The notes: generated by a model not told the origin, from the sequence alone. Shown: positions 26,401 through 36,586, numbered from the stretch's first letter. The stretch is 64,000 nt of DNA from Lineus longissimus (GCF_910592395.1 NC_088314.1:18930070-18994069); one strand, 5' to 3'. Numbers and translations: made by a program.

Positions 26401-29400
26401 CAACTGGGCATTTTCAGAGTTTGTTGGCATGCTACAGGAGGTAAGTTTGGATAATTTGACACAAAATATTCATCAGTTTGGTCATTGATATTGTTGGCTA
26501 ACTACTGTATCAATCCAGAAAGGTTCCGTTCAGGCCAATAAAAGTCTTATTTCTGATGATATTCTTCTTATGTGTGCCAGTCACAAGTACAGAGGGACAG
26601 GGTGGGTATGAAAATTTGTGAAAATGTTCGAAACTGCTCATTCAGAGGTCATTGATCTGACTGGACTTTCTGATTGTTATTTGGTCCGTTATGAAGCTCC
26701 TTTATATATACTTGGATTCAAAAAATTATTGTGAGAAAAACCTGAATGTGTCCAAAAAATGTTCTAGAACTTGAAATCATTTTTCCAGCTCCAACAGTTC
26801 ATCTTCCGGAGGGAGCGCGTCTTCATCGACAACCGCCAACTAAAAATCTGTTCAACGTGTTTTGATATCTCCGTACGTCTGCTACGAGTTCTTGAGATGA
26901 TCGTGACGCTAGTGCCGGATTTCTTCACCGATTGGTCGAAATCGTCCGCAGAATCGCTCATCGCGAGGCTGTTCCAGCTGCTCTGTCAGGTGTTGAATCG
27001 CGTCGTGTCGCAGAGCGGCGTGTTCGATAATGTTGTCGCAGCGGAGATGCCAGGTAGGGTGTTAGAAAAACTAATATCAAAATGTGTATTATAATGGCTA
27101 CATATTGTTTAAAAGCAAAGTATTTAACAGAAACACATGTGTTTTTTCGTTCAATATCATCTCAATCTCACCATGAAGCACAAACTTACAACACACTTCT
27201 TTACTAGAGTACTGTATATTCTAGACTGAAAAGGTTTGGCTAAAAGCATAACATTTACACATACAACACGTCAGATTATAATATATAATATAATAATATA
27301 ATATGAGTTCTTATATAGCGCATTTCCAGGTTCCCTGCTCAATGCGCTTTTGGGACTACATTATTATCATCCCGGTCTCCACAGAAATCAATCTGGGGTT
27401 TCAACGAGCAGCTACTAAGCGCTCAATTGAACTCGACCAGTAGGAAGTTTCCAAGTGGCGACTCAGCCGGGATTCGAACACACGACCTTCCGGTTATGAG
27501 ACCGACTCTCTGCCATTGCGCCACCGATTAGAAGCATTACATCATTATAAAAGATTGTGAACAGTTTCGATCAATAGAGTCCATAACACTTCATTCAACT
27601 ACCAAACTGTTCTGACTAAATGTCCATTTCACGTCCAAACAACATTGAATATTATACACTGAATGTGGTATTTGACACAAGTGTGTGTGTGTGTGAATGT
27701 TTGAGGTGAGGAAGCCTATCCGGGGAGCCGCTGTGGTGTAGTGGCTTGGACTCTCGACCAGCGGTCAAGAGGCCCGGGTTCGATCCCCACTGTCGGCATG
27801 AGACTGTAGGCTGGTCTCTTTGTCTCACTTGCCTCTCTGCACCCAGGTGTATAAATGGGTACTGGACAGAAATACACAGATTATAGCGCTGGTTGAGCAG
27901 CTCATCTGTGGTCTACTGAAAGGTTTCAGGAGACGGGGGTTAAACTGAAAGTCGGATGATAACATATATCGTAGTTGATATCAGACTATAAACCCTAAAC
28001 TTATCTTTTTTTTAATACAAAGGGGCCATCCTGAGACCTCAGAAGCAGTAGTTTGAGATACTTTGACTCTGATTCTGCCATATTTGCTCTTGATTCCCAC
28101 GGGAAGTGACTTAGGATGTACCATGTTAAGCATTTTGTGACTTCCTCAAGAAGTTCACTTGCAGAATAGTACATTTTACTTGATTATTTCTATGGTATTG
28201 TTGCCACAACAAGTCTCCTTCGTTTTGCAGGAATGGAGAGCGTGGATCACTTCCCCATCCTGACGTCAGTCGTCGGGATAATGGCACAGTTAATCATGAA
28301 GGGAAACCCTAAAAGGTGAGGAAAACCATATCATATCATCATTTTGAGGGAAAAAGCAACGGGAAGCACTCTATCAAGTGTAGGGTCCCTCCAGATGAAG
28401 AAAATCCTGGCATGGCCTGACAGCAATGGTTGGTCGAGCTGATGCCAGTAATGTGATCAACTGATGCAAGTTCCTATCTCAGTTCTCATCAAAAATGTTG
28501 CAGTAACGTAATTTTCATATGGGCCCGACTGTCCAAAGCAAGTTTTATCACTAAGGCTAACATTTTAAAACTAATCTCGACGTTAAGTCTGATGGCCTTA
28601 ACTGAAGGAGATAACGCCAGCTTTATATCAGTGTCAGTGTTTCAATGACTACACTTGTTTGAACGACCACGCCCTGACTTTTCTGCTTTCTTTCCAAGCC
28701 GTGAATGTGCTACTGCCGCGCTCCTCGCCGACCCAGGATTCCAAATCTCTGCCCTCGAATTCTTATTCGGCGGAAAATCAGAAGGTGCTACTCAGTTAGA
28801 TAAGAAACAGTTCAATCTTAGGAAATGTAAGTCACATTTAGAATTCAAAGGGCGCAATTTTTGTGTTCTGATCAAGATACATGTATATCGTGAATGAAAT
28901 ATATTTTCTGTTTGATGCAACACGATGCCAACAGCAAAGAAGAATGAACTAGAAAAACAATTTTTTCCCTGTCAAGGCCTGATGGTCAGTGCATGGTGCT
29001 TGTATCCTATTCAGTGCATATTTACACAATTGTGAAATTTTCAAAATGTTCAATTTTCAAATCTTTGAACAAATGAAGTAGGCCTGGATTACAAATGTAG
29101 GACACTCACTGCAGATGACTAAATATTCCGATATTTTGATTTCAGACCCAAAGGATGTGTCAGCAACGGAAGTTCAGTTGGTTGAAGAAATGATCGAATA
29201 CTTGTCCAAACAGCAATCAGTAGAAAAAAAGGTCACAGAGGTAAGCCACCCCCCACCTCCAACAATGAATTCGATTTTCTGCCATTTACTATCAACTGCA
29301 ACATAAGTCATGGAAAATACTCCAGATTCACTTCTGTAATGTCACTTCATTAGGGGAGGCAACAGTGTCAGCGCAATCATCAATTGGTGTCGTCACTGCC

Positions 29401-30081
29401 CCGTTCGGTGTATTAGAAATCACAACGTGAATCCAATGTATTGTCTTGATATGTTTCAGTCGCTTGATGAAGATGAGTTGTGCACGATATGTTACGCTTA
29501 TGCCAGATCGTGTACCTTCAAGCCATGTGGCCACCAGTCCTGCAGGTACGTTTTCTCCCATTCATTTACATAGCACCGTGGTTAGGTGTCTGCCTCGTGA
29601 GCGGTAAGGTGTCTGCCTCGTGAGTGGTAAGGTGTCTGCCTCGTGAGCGGCAAGGTGTCTGCCTTGTGAGTGGTAAGGTGTCTGCCTCGTGAGCGGTGAG
29701 GTGTCCGCCTCGTGAGCGGTAAGGCGTCCGCCTCGCGAGCGGTAAGGCATCCGCCTCGCGAGCGGTAAGGTGTCCGCCTCGCGAGCGGTAAGGCGTCCGC
29801 CTCGTGAGCGGTAAGGTGTCCGCCTCGTGAGTGGTTCGAAGACTCGTGAGCAACGTCTCCAAGTGCAAAGCAGAACTGAAAAATTGCAATTGCCACTGCT
29901 CTGGTAGCCTCCCAAGGCAGAGGAGGTCTTAATTGAATGGTCGCACAGAAATGTAAATATTTTCTCGTTTCGTTCCAGTAAATGCATCTCCCGTCATCTG
30001 CTCACCAAGAAGGATTGCTTCTTCTGCAAGGCAACTGTAGACACTGTGGAAGGAATCAACGGAAAACCAGCAAAGTTTTGA
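15059..30081 (+). CDS. RNF123: RNF123/KPC1-type E3 ubiquitin-protein ligase, 31 exons
   Basis: Exons: 15059-15143, 15726-15780, 16206-16279, 16863-16969, 17230-17370, 17528-17614, 17871-17938, 18274-18520, 18759-18860, 19203-19328, 19853-19945, 20337-20410, 20834-20936, 21147-21243, 21639-21772, 22193-22325, 22827-22928, 23339-23586, 23753-23836, 24278-24563, 24951-25025, 25313-25400, 25662-25749, 26092-26148, 26279-26440, 26789-27053, 28231-28315, 28699-28826, 29146-29240, 29460-29545, 29979-30081. They sum to 3678 nt (1225 aa; the human protein is about 1314). Exons 4-8 encode a SPRY domain ([31 protein letters not shown]). [14 protein letters not shown] and [13 protein letters not shown] are family signatures. 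Exons 30-31 carry the C3HC4 RING ([16 protein letters not shown]). In vertebrates RNF123 is the catalytic subunit of the cytoplasmic KPC complex that ubiquitinates p27/Kip1 and processes p105. Weak donors: exon 12 (TT|gtatcc) and exon 24 (CAA|gttatg). The start ATG gives MADSGEKK; no alternative upstream ATG was found in frame. Confidence 0.93.
15452..15519 (+). repeat. 19-bp tandem repeat, about 3.5 units (RNF123 intron 1)
   Basis: 'gtctgaatttgtaatccaa' repeats head to tail in intron 1. Unrelated in sequence to the 21-bp arrays on either side. Confidence 0.85.
16281..16732 (+). repeat. 21-bp minisatellite starting at the exon-3 donor of RNF123
   Basis: About 21 units of 'accatgtagccgagtgagtg' plus one base, beginning within the 5' splice site of RNF123 exon 3 (AAAG|gtgagt at 16279/16280). 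Variant units read gtgggt or aagtgagt and recur in blocks, suggesting higher-order duplication. All six frames stay long because 21 is a multiple of three; the open frames at 16161-16729 are artefacts. Confidence 0.95.
17738..17855 (+). repeat. short degenerate repeat 'atgcatatcatttgttttat' (RNF123 intron 6)
   Basis: Four to five copies of an 18-20-base A+T-rich unit precede the exon-7 acceptor, broken by 'acagtacatagtaatctggg'. Confidence 0.6.
20106..20204 (-). repeat. tRNA-derived SINE head (RNF123 intron 11)
   Basis: On the minus strand the text 'gatggcctagtgtttaagga' (A box) and 'gaaggttcaagggcc' (B box) have tRNA spacing. It differs from the other tRNA-like elements in the window and has no visible intact cloverleaf. 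Confidence 0.5.
20457..20496 (+). repeat. (CT)n microsatellite
   Basis: About 19 uninterrupted CT dinucleotides within RNF123 intron 12. Confidence 0.95.
21885..22110 (-). repeat. SINE family B, 5'-truncated copy (RNF123 intron 15)
   Basis: Shares 'aactcagatgagcagctcaa' and 'acctgagcatttc' with the copy at 54470-54756, and the reverse complement of both with 27727-27960. The tRNA head is degraded ('ccaggaacctcttgagctc'). Confidence 0.7.
22986..23148 (-). repeat. MITE-like element, 'TTAAGGACACC' family (RNF123 intron 17)
   Basis: Reverse-oriented copy: starts 'aaaacctcccttagcggaca' and ends 'tcctcaactgagaggttctg'. Fully inside an intron. Confidence 0.65.
25203..25280 (+). repeat. dispersed repeat shared with 62930-62992
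   Basis: 'gtctcaacctgcc', 'cagagcaacatgcgc' and 'ttttgctgtgacaggtca' recur in the same order and spacing at 62930-62992. Family unknown. Confidence 0.6.
27275..27530 (-). repeat. tRNA-Met-like SINE with A+T tail (RNF123 intron 26)
   Basis: Read on the minus strand from 27530: 'ggtggcgcaatggcagagag', an anticodon-loop-like 'gtctcataac', then 'gtgtgttcgaatcccggc'. This matches elongator tRNA-Met (CAT anticodon) closely. The body contains 'agcgcatt' and ends in an (ATTAT)n tail at 27275-27305. Confidence 0.75.
27681..27695 (+). repeat. (GT)n microsatellite
   Basis: A short 'gtgtgtgtgtgtgtg' run just before the SINE at 27727. Confidence 0.8.
27727..27960 (+). repeat. SINE family B, complete copy (RNF123 intron 26)
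   Basis: tRNA-like head 27727-27797 (A box 'tggtgtagtggc', B box 'gggttcgatcccc') followed by a body with 'aaatgggtactggacagaaa' and 'gttgagcagctcatctg'. The same body occurs reversed at 54470-54756 and 21885-22110. Confidence 0.8.
29576..29835 (+). repeat. 23-bp minisatellite resembling a tRNA anticodon arm (RNF123 intron 30)
   Basis: About 11 units of 'gtgtctgcctcgtgagcggt' plus 'aag'. The core 'ccgc-ctcgtga-gcgg' folds as a 4-bp stem with a 7-base loop, like the anticodon arm of a tRNA-derived element. Long minus-strand frames through it (29562-29987) are artefacts. Confidence 0.9.
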
Positions 30082-31394
30082 GAATCAAATTTTTATACTC
30101 TCATTTCACTGCTATAAGGTCTGTCGTAAATATTCATCTCTCCCACCGTTGTCTTTCTACATTAAACATAGCTGTCCGAAGAATGCCAGGCTTGGCATTG
30201 ATGACAAATGCACCAAACAATATCAAAAGTATGCCAATAATGCAATGTATTTTTTCACCGAAGTGCTCAGTTGGACAGTGACCTTATATAATTGAAAGGA
30301 GACGATTTTCTTTTCTGTTGGCAAACACTAGGAATTTGGCTGATGAATTTAATTTTGTATCAAAATGTTCCAATATGCTTTTGTTATGTCACTTGAAAGC
30401 ACCTGTTCCGTTAAGGAACCTTTTCTCCCCAAGTCGCTTCTGGGATCTACTACATGTAGGGGAGCCCTGCTAGAGGCAAGTAGTCTCACCCTAACCATGC
30501 TATTGCTAAGTCCCTGCTATGTATTTTTGTCATGCTAGCTTTTCAAGCTTCAGTTCAGTCACCTAGGCCTATGTTAGGAGTGTGTCAGAATCAAGTTATC
30601 TAATGTAGTAGGTCATTCAATATAAGTACTAAGTATACTTTACAATAGTATACTTTAGAATCTATACTTTGTACTGATATTGAAGGGTGATGTTGGAATT
30701 GAATTTAAGTGCGTGTAACCCCATTCAATTCACAATAAGCCAGTTACTGCTTTGAGACCAGAGAGATTGTGCATCATTTACAACTCTTAACTTTAATCAT
30801 GGGATGTCCTTCTTAATTCAAATTTTTCGTTGTCCATATCTTTTTGCCAAATCATGTTTTATCATTCAATAGGGTTGCAAAGAAATGGTGCTTCAGATTG
30901 AATTGGCTGTAACATTGCAAAATAGTTTATAAGTTAAGTCCATCATGGTTTTATAGTTTGCTTGAAATGTTATTTCTTGAAGAAGGGGACTACTGGCCGG
31001 AGCCAGGCAGCAGATTTAGTAAACAAAGTCGCAGATAGGTGTCTCAACTGTCGTACTGTACTTCAGCACTGTATACTAAATAGCCACAAGCCAGGTTGGT
31101 CAGATTTAGTAACAGTGTGTTGCCGATAGGGGTCTCCTATCTCACAGTATATCAAAACTATTCACATCTGCACTGGGACTTGAACACGATCCAGGCCCCC
31201 AATTGCGCATGCAAGTCACCTGAAAACTGTTAATTTCCTCCTCCTGCCTATGGTCCTCCTTTGAGTGAGGAGATGGGATGCACAAGCCTTAGTTTTTACA
31301 CGCTTTTATTCATTGCATGTTTTTTGAATGAAATGTGTTTCGACAGGACTTTTTTCACGACCCACGGCAGACGTGGTTGACTGGTTTGTATTAA

Positions 31395-31400
31395 AATAAA
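31395..31400 (+). terminator. candidate poly(A) signal of RNF123
   Basis: AATAAA at 31395-31400, about 1.3 kb after the stop codon, with T/GT-rich sequence following ('gatgtaaatgttcttgtata'). 30082-31400 is then the 3' UTR. Another AATAAA cluster lies near 31460. Confidence 0.4.
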
Positions 31401-31619
31401 GTTCAGATGGTCAACACGTTGATGTAAATGTTCTTGTATATTACCAATGCACATCTTTGTGATAAATAAATAATGTATCTAGATGGCTTTGAAATAAGTG
31501 CGTTTTCAATTTTATTCAGTAAACTTGATTCTTGAATAAGGAGGGCCTTTGGTCACACTCCACATTCAATCAGTTCGAACGAGTGTCACATTGTCCCCCT
31601 CTTCAAACTCGGCTTTTAA

Positions 31620-31930
31620 CATCGACATGGATGGGCTTGCCAAGTGTGTTTCCATTTCGAAATTGTGGATGTTCCAATGTATGATAGGAGCTGGAGTAAA
31701 ACAATATTGGGTTTGTCCAAGGTAACATTTCTGCCAGTGTCATGGTCTTTACCATCATGTGACATATCCAAGTCCGAGTCTTTGTCTTGGCTTCTATGTG
31801 ACAAACCATAGCCCTGGTGTCCATTATCATGTGACGTGACCATCATGAGACATATCCAAGTCCTTGTGTCATCATCTGGACCATCATGCGACATTTCCAA
31901 GTCCAGGTGTCTTTGTCTTAACCATGTGAC
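31620..31930. repeat. degenerate tandem repeat 'catgtgacatatccaagtc'
   Basis: Several loosely spaced copies of 'catcatg(t/c)gacat(a/t)tccaagtcc' with 'tttgtctt' between them. It leads into the cleaner 98-bp array. Confidence 0.6.
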
Positions 31931-31984
31931 GTATCAGTCTGGGTTTCCTTTTCATCTTGACTATCAAAGAATGTTTCCATGGTC

Positions 31985-32840
31985 CATGTCTTGACTATCA
32001 GGTATCAACAAGTCAGGGGCCCTGGTTTCATTTAGAGGATTTGTCGTGTCTGTCTCAACACTGGATGTGTCCAGGTTGGTTATCCTTGTCACGACTATCA
32101 TGTATCAACGTCAGGTGCCCTGGTTTCATTTAGAGGATGTGTCGTGTCTGTCTCAACACTGGATGTGTCCAGGTTGGTTATCCTTGTCTTGACTATCATG
32201 TATCAAAGTCAGGGGCCCTGGTTTCATCTAGAGGATGTGTCGTGTCAGTCACAACACTGGATGTGTCCAGGTTGGTTATCCTTGTCTTGACTATCATGTA
32301 TCAAAGTCAGGGGGCCCTGGTTTCATCTAGAGGATGTGTCGTGTCTGTCTCAACACTGGATGTGTCCAGGTTGGTTACCCTTGCCTTGACAAGCAAGTAT
32401 CAACGTCAGGGGGCCCTGGTTTCATTTAGAGGATGTGTCGCGTCTGTCCCAATACTGGGTGTGTCCAGGTTGGTTATCCTTGTCTTGACTATCATGTATC
32501 AAAAAGTCAGGGGCCCTGGTTTCATTTAGAGGATGTGTCGTGTCTGTCTCAACACTGGATGTGTCCAGGTTGGTTACCCTTGCCTTGACAAGCAAGTATC
32601 AATGTCTTGTGTCCAGGTTGGTTACCCTTGCCTTGACAAGCAAGTATCAATGTCAGGGGGCCCTGGTTTCATTTAGAGGATGTGTCGCGTCTGTCCTAAT
32701 ACTGGGTGTGTCCAGATTGGTTCCCTTGTGTGGGCTATCATGTATCAAAGTCAGGAGGCCCTGGTTTCATTTAGAGGATGTGTCGTGTCTGTCTCAACAC
32801 TGGATGTGTCCAGGTTGGTTATCCTTGTCTTAGAACAACC
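31985..32840 (+). repeat. 98-bp tandem array, about 8 units
   Basis: Units contain 'ccctggtttcatttagagga', 'tgtgtcgtgtctgtctcaac' and 'ggatgtgtccaggttggtta'; successive 'ccctggtttcat' starts fall about 98 bases apart from 32020 onward. One unit near 32590-32650 carries an extra internal duplication. Open frames 32137-32904 are by-products. Confidence 0.9.
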
Positions 32841-33074
32841 AAATGTGAGCGTGTTGATGTTAGACACACTGGACGTTCACAGCATTTCTGTCTCCGACAC
32901 TTGATGTGCCCATGCAGTAAACGTGTCCTCATCTCGAACACTGGATGTACCGAAGTCAAGAGTGTCCTTAAGGATGGTTGTACTATTGCTATCAGACACG
33001 GCATCAAGTCACCAATTTGCTCAGGCGAGTTTTTTAGTCACAACCAGTAGATTCAAAAGTAGATTTTCATGCAA

Positions 33075-33150
33075 GGCTGGTCCCCACTGGGACTTGAACC
33101 CAGATTTCTATCACAGAGCGACAGTGTGTTAGCCATTACACTATAGAGAC
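33075..33150 (-). repeat. tRNA-Gln-like SINE head
   Basis: On the minus strand 'tatagtgtaatggctaacac' (A box) and 'ctgggttcaagtcccag' (B box with a perfect T-stem) resemble tRNA-Gln. The first stem is not fully paired with the 3' end, so it is read as a SINE head, not a gene. Confidence 0.6.
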
Positions 33151-33215
33151 AATTTTTTGCAGTCCCATCGACATATCGTCTCCTGGATAAGACTAAAATT
33201 CTCTAACGGATAAGG

Positions 33216-33290
33216 TGATGCAAGGCTGGTCTCAACTGGGACTTGGACACAGATTGCCATCCGAGAGCAATAGTGGACTATGGACTTGGT
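33216..33290 (-). repeat. second, diverged tRNA-Gln-like SINE copy
   Basis: 'gatgcaaggctggtctcaac' and 'gggacttgg' repeat the text of the copy at 33075-33150, with the A-box half eroded. The two copies lie in tandem about 140 bases apart. Confidence 0.5.
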
Positions 33291-33607
33291 GACTGAAGCA
33301 TAATAACTGTGAACTGTCTTTGATGGCTATACAGGGTGGTCCAGAAAAAACACAATTAGATGCCTCCACTACCAGTGGATGGGGAATCTTTCTAGAAGCG
33401 GAACAATACCAAGATCGCCTGATTCCGTTCAGTAATATTTGTTGTAGACCTTTTTGTGAAGCAAGGTTAGAGTCCTTTTGCCAGGTTCAATGTAAAAAAA
33501 CAGAACGCTTCTGTTGTAGGTTACAAACATTTCGGTGGTGCCGAGGCCTGGTCAGTTGCAAATGGTCATTGTCGACATTATTTCATATCAGTATTATTAC
33601 CTTGGTT

Positions 33608-34932
33608 TTTATTAGAATAAAAATAGATCTCGATGTACTGAATAATGGATATACCCAGCCAGGTGCAACCAACTCGTATATTGAATGGAACCTCACCAGT
33701 CTGGATGCCCTTGCCTTGCCGTATGAACAAAACAAAACTTTCTCCCCACTATATGAAGATCTTTTCAGCAGCCTTGTCCTCCATCAGAGGCACAGGCCGA
33801 CCACCAGGTGTCTTCCTCCCAAGCTGGTGCATTCGCTATGATGCCTTCCTCCCAAGCTGCAGGTGGGTGAAACTACAGTCATACATCCAGATCAGCTCCA
33901 GGTGACCCAATCGGAACAGGGGATGGGAATGCGAATGGAATGACTCACATCGCGTACAGCTGTTGGAATCCATTGTCCAACTGGCACCATTTTGTATACA
34001 TCTTCTCAAATGTGGCCTGGTCTCCATCATATCATGGATTACTCTCCATTATGTCACTGTAAACCGGTTGTTGCCGCATCTACCAGTCTCAGAAGTGCTA
34101 AGAGAGACCGTACTAATGCTGCTAGATTAAAAATTTAAATGATAATCTTTAGAGCCTTGCATATCAAGATGATAGGACAGACACCCTATAGTGACCACCT
34201 AAAAGGCAGTCTTCAAGAGTCTTACTTCAATGTTGCAAGTTGCGATTTAGAAATTATTTTATAACACACAACTTTAGAGATGTTTTTGCCTTCCCAAAGC
34301 GTTGACAACCTTAGTCAACTAAAACAGGTTTTTTCTAGTACAATTCTGCGGACATGCACAAGACATGGGAATCACAGTTACCTATCTGTGAACCCCACAA
34401 ACCTCTGCACTTCCATCCCTGTAACCATCCACCGAGTCGTCCTGTAAAAACGTTGTCGGGAAGAAGGTGTGGCAATGTCAACCCCCTCCGTTCCGTTGCT
34501 TATACTGAAATCGAACAACAAATTTGTTTAGTTCAAATACTCCTGCACAAGTTTCTGCCAAGCTGGCATACGGCAGTATCAGAGTTCCTGTGTAGAGGGT
34601 TCACTAGGATTACATCAGAAACTATACTTGATTCTAACAATTCTGTTCGCATGCAGTTTCTGATACACTCCCAAGTCCCAATCTAGACAAAAACTACCAG
34701 CTGACAAAAACTCTAGCTACACCTTATCCAACCATGCCAAGGAACCACATCAAGAAACTTAACAATGCAGCAAGTTACTTGGTTTATAGAGAAGGATAAG
34801 TATGATAATTCCCCAAAACTATCACTTCATCAATCTAATGATAGGGTCATCAATCCGATTGATTATTACGGAAGTACACAACAGACAATGATATGATGAA
34901 CAGTAATGTTTACCTCGGCAGTAGCCCGCCAT
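33608..34932 (-). CDS. speculative four-exon small gene, product unknown
   Basis: On the minus strand an ATG at 34932 lies in 'aaaATGGCGGGC' (YY1-type). Four phase-compatible segments can be joined: 34932-34914, 34682-34628, 34504-34382 and 34056-34032, giving 222 nt (73 aa) starting MAGYCRDWDLGVY. Acceptors 'ttgtctag' and 'cgatttcag' are good and the donor 'gtaaac' acceptable; donor 'gtatag' is weak. A minus-strand AATAAA lies at 33613-33608. I recognise no domain or homologue, and phase agreement over such short exons could be chance. The plus strand here also has open frames (33320-33841, 34354-34686). Only the promoter-like start is moderately convincing. Confidence 0.2.
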
Positions 34933-35447
34933 TTTAAAACATCACCGCACCCGCAGATGACCGATTCGTCGAGTCTATCGTTGCTTCAAACTGAAATTGT
35001 AAGAATAGGGATTAGAAGTATGGATCGATGCAAGAAGTGACATGAAATGTACAGTATTGTCTTTTAATGGTTTCTTTTGTAACATATTTACATACAAGTT
35101 TTTTCAGTAAAATGATTGATATAAAACATTTCATTCACCACCCAAAATATCATGTGAACGCCATCAAGGTTTAGGCAAATAATGTTAAGATTTCACGGAT
35201 AATGTGTCCAGTTATGACAGAAGTCACTGTTCTTTTCGATTTCATTTCAAATAATCAAATACTAATAGACATCTTTTTACGACACAAGTAACAAGTCAAC
35301 TGGAAACTTGGTGCAAAATTTGTCAGCAAGATTATAGAACGGAAGATAAAATTCACAATTCAATGTCACACTATTCTCAATCTCATCAGTCTAAAAACCA
35401 GACATAAAACTAAATGCACCTTCGTATTCTAATCAATATGTTCTGAA

Positions 35448-36407
35448 TCATGACTTATTTTCCGATCTCAGGTGTGCGTTTTCTTGTCTTAGTTCCTCCA
35501 GTTCTGCATACAAGTCACGAATATCGTCCGAAAGATCTTCACAACTCCTTTGTTCCCCTAATACTGTGTCGGCTCCTATTTCCAACGTGGCACAAGAGTC
35601 ACTGGCCACAGACTGTTCCTTCCTTGACGTCAAGTGTTCTAACTCAGCAACACGATCACCTAACTCGGATATCCCGTCAATAAGTTCATAGCGACCAAAC
35701 GACCACAGTGGTTCTTCCTGCGCATTCTGAAATGCAGATTCAAAGTCTTGGAGCATGAATGAATACGTATCGTCTTCTCCGAAAGATTCATAGTCTGAAT
35801 CGAACATATCTTCCAAAGGACAAGCGTCCTTTTCACTTTCAGGTTGTTTTTCTGGAGTGTTCCGGTGAATATCAGATTTCAACGGCGTTGGTACGTAAAA
35901 GGAAGCATCATTTCCTGAAACATCAGAAACTTCAGAATTTGTCGGCGACGTTTGAAGGTTGAAGACTTCAGATGACCTTTCTCCATAGAATGGGGAATTT
36001 GTCAATGTTACGAACAATGGAGCTGGCGGTGCGAGCAGATTGAGCACTGCCACCGGTGGTGGAGTGACTGGCTGTTTTCGGTTTTTTATACAACCAACTT
36101 CGCCGTCCCAAAGAAAGTCCTTGTTGTCAATGATGAAAGTTGAAGAGTTCTTTGGGGCTTTAGGATAAAAGTTCGGACGCAGACCACGGCGTTTTCCACG
36201 AAATTCACGTCTCTTTACACAGTCTGTGCAGCCTTTTTTAGACTCGCTCCTTAGAATGTCTGCGATCAGAAGGGTTGCGCAATCACCAACAACATTTTCT
36301 ATCACACGGTCACGGTGCCGTTGTCCACATCTCTTCCCTCTGCGAGTTTTACGACGATTTAAGTTCAAATTTGTGGCTAGTTTGATTCCTTCCATTGCGG
36401 GACACAT
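35448..36407 (-). CDS. HEXIM-like P-TEFb inhibitor, intronless, divergent
   Basis: Single-exon frame of 319 aa from the ATG at 36407 (an in-frame ATG five codons later is an alternative). Arginine-rich stretches at residues 18-34 and 65-77 are followed by KAPKNSSTFIIDNKDF (83-98), which aligns with the HEXIM PYNT motif region (APYNTTQFLMDDHD). Near residues 222-246 DFESAF...YELIDG aligns with the HEXIM cyclin-T-binding DF..Y/ELI region, then a C-terminal coiled coil (LEELRQENAHLRSENKS) as in HEXIM dimers. HEXIM binds 7SK RNA through its basic motif and then inhibits CDK9/cyclin T in the nucleus; vertebrate HEXIM1 is also intronless. Odd points: PYNT reads PKNS, and a Pro-rich insert (about 110-135) separates motif and acidic region. 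Homology is by eye; another coiled-coil family is possible. Confidence 0.6.
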   Translation of the reverse strand: MCPAMEGIKLATNLNLNRRKTRRGKRCGQRHRDRVIENVVGDCATLLIADILRSESKKGCTDCVKRREFRGKRRGLRPNFYPKAPKNSSTFIIDNKDFLWDGEVGCIKNRKQPVTPPPVAVLNLLAPPAPLFVTLTNSPFYGERSSEVFNLQTSPTNSEVSDVSGNDASFYVPTPLKSDIHRNTPEKQPESEKDACPLEDMFDSDYESFGEDDTYSFMLQDFESAFQNAQEEPLWSFGRYELIDGISELGDRVAELEHLTSRKEQSVASDSCATLEIGADTVLGEQRSCEDLSDDIRDLYAELEELRQENAHLRSENKS

Positions 36408-36536
36408 AATCAAACCTTTTTTGGAAGATCTATACGATTATTGTAGGAAATATCGAAGATAAAGCAAGAGAAATTCGGTACGATGCGCTCCGCCGGGCTG
36501 TTTGGAAGTAAATACGTGGTCGCTACGCAATCGGGA

Positions 36537-36546
36537 CTATTTATAG
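36537..36546 (-). promoter_or_regulatory. TATA box of the HEXIM-like gene
   Basis: Minus strand reads CTATAAATAG, about 130 bases before the ATG at 36407, leaving room for a 5' UTR of about 100 bases. A second minus-strand TATATAA lies at about 36642-36648, farther upstream. Confidence 0.5.
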
Positions 36547-36581
36547 ACACCACGACGTTGCGAGAACGTTCAATCGAATAG

Positions 36582-36586
36582 CCAAT
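36582..36586 (-). promoter_or_regulatory. CCAAT box upstream of the TATA box
   Basis: 'gccaatcagc' on the plus strand (inverted ATTGG relative to the gene), about 40 bases upstream of the TATA box: normal spacing for an NF-Y site. Confidence 0.4.

Noticed and set aside
29562-29987. Three overlapping minus-strand frames of 104-141 aa
   Set aside because: Generated by the 23-bp minisatellite; lies in RNF123 intron 30.
32137-32904. Frames of 74-130 aa
   Set aside because: By-products of the 98-bp tandem array.
33075-33150. Functional tRNA-Gln gene on the minus strand
   Set aside because: Good A and B boxes, but imperfect stems and a second decayed copy 140 bases away; read as a SINE.
33320-33841. 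173-aa plus-strand open frame
   Set aside because: No domain recognised, composition changes along its length, and no splice or promoter support; left uncalled.
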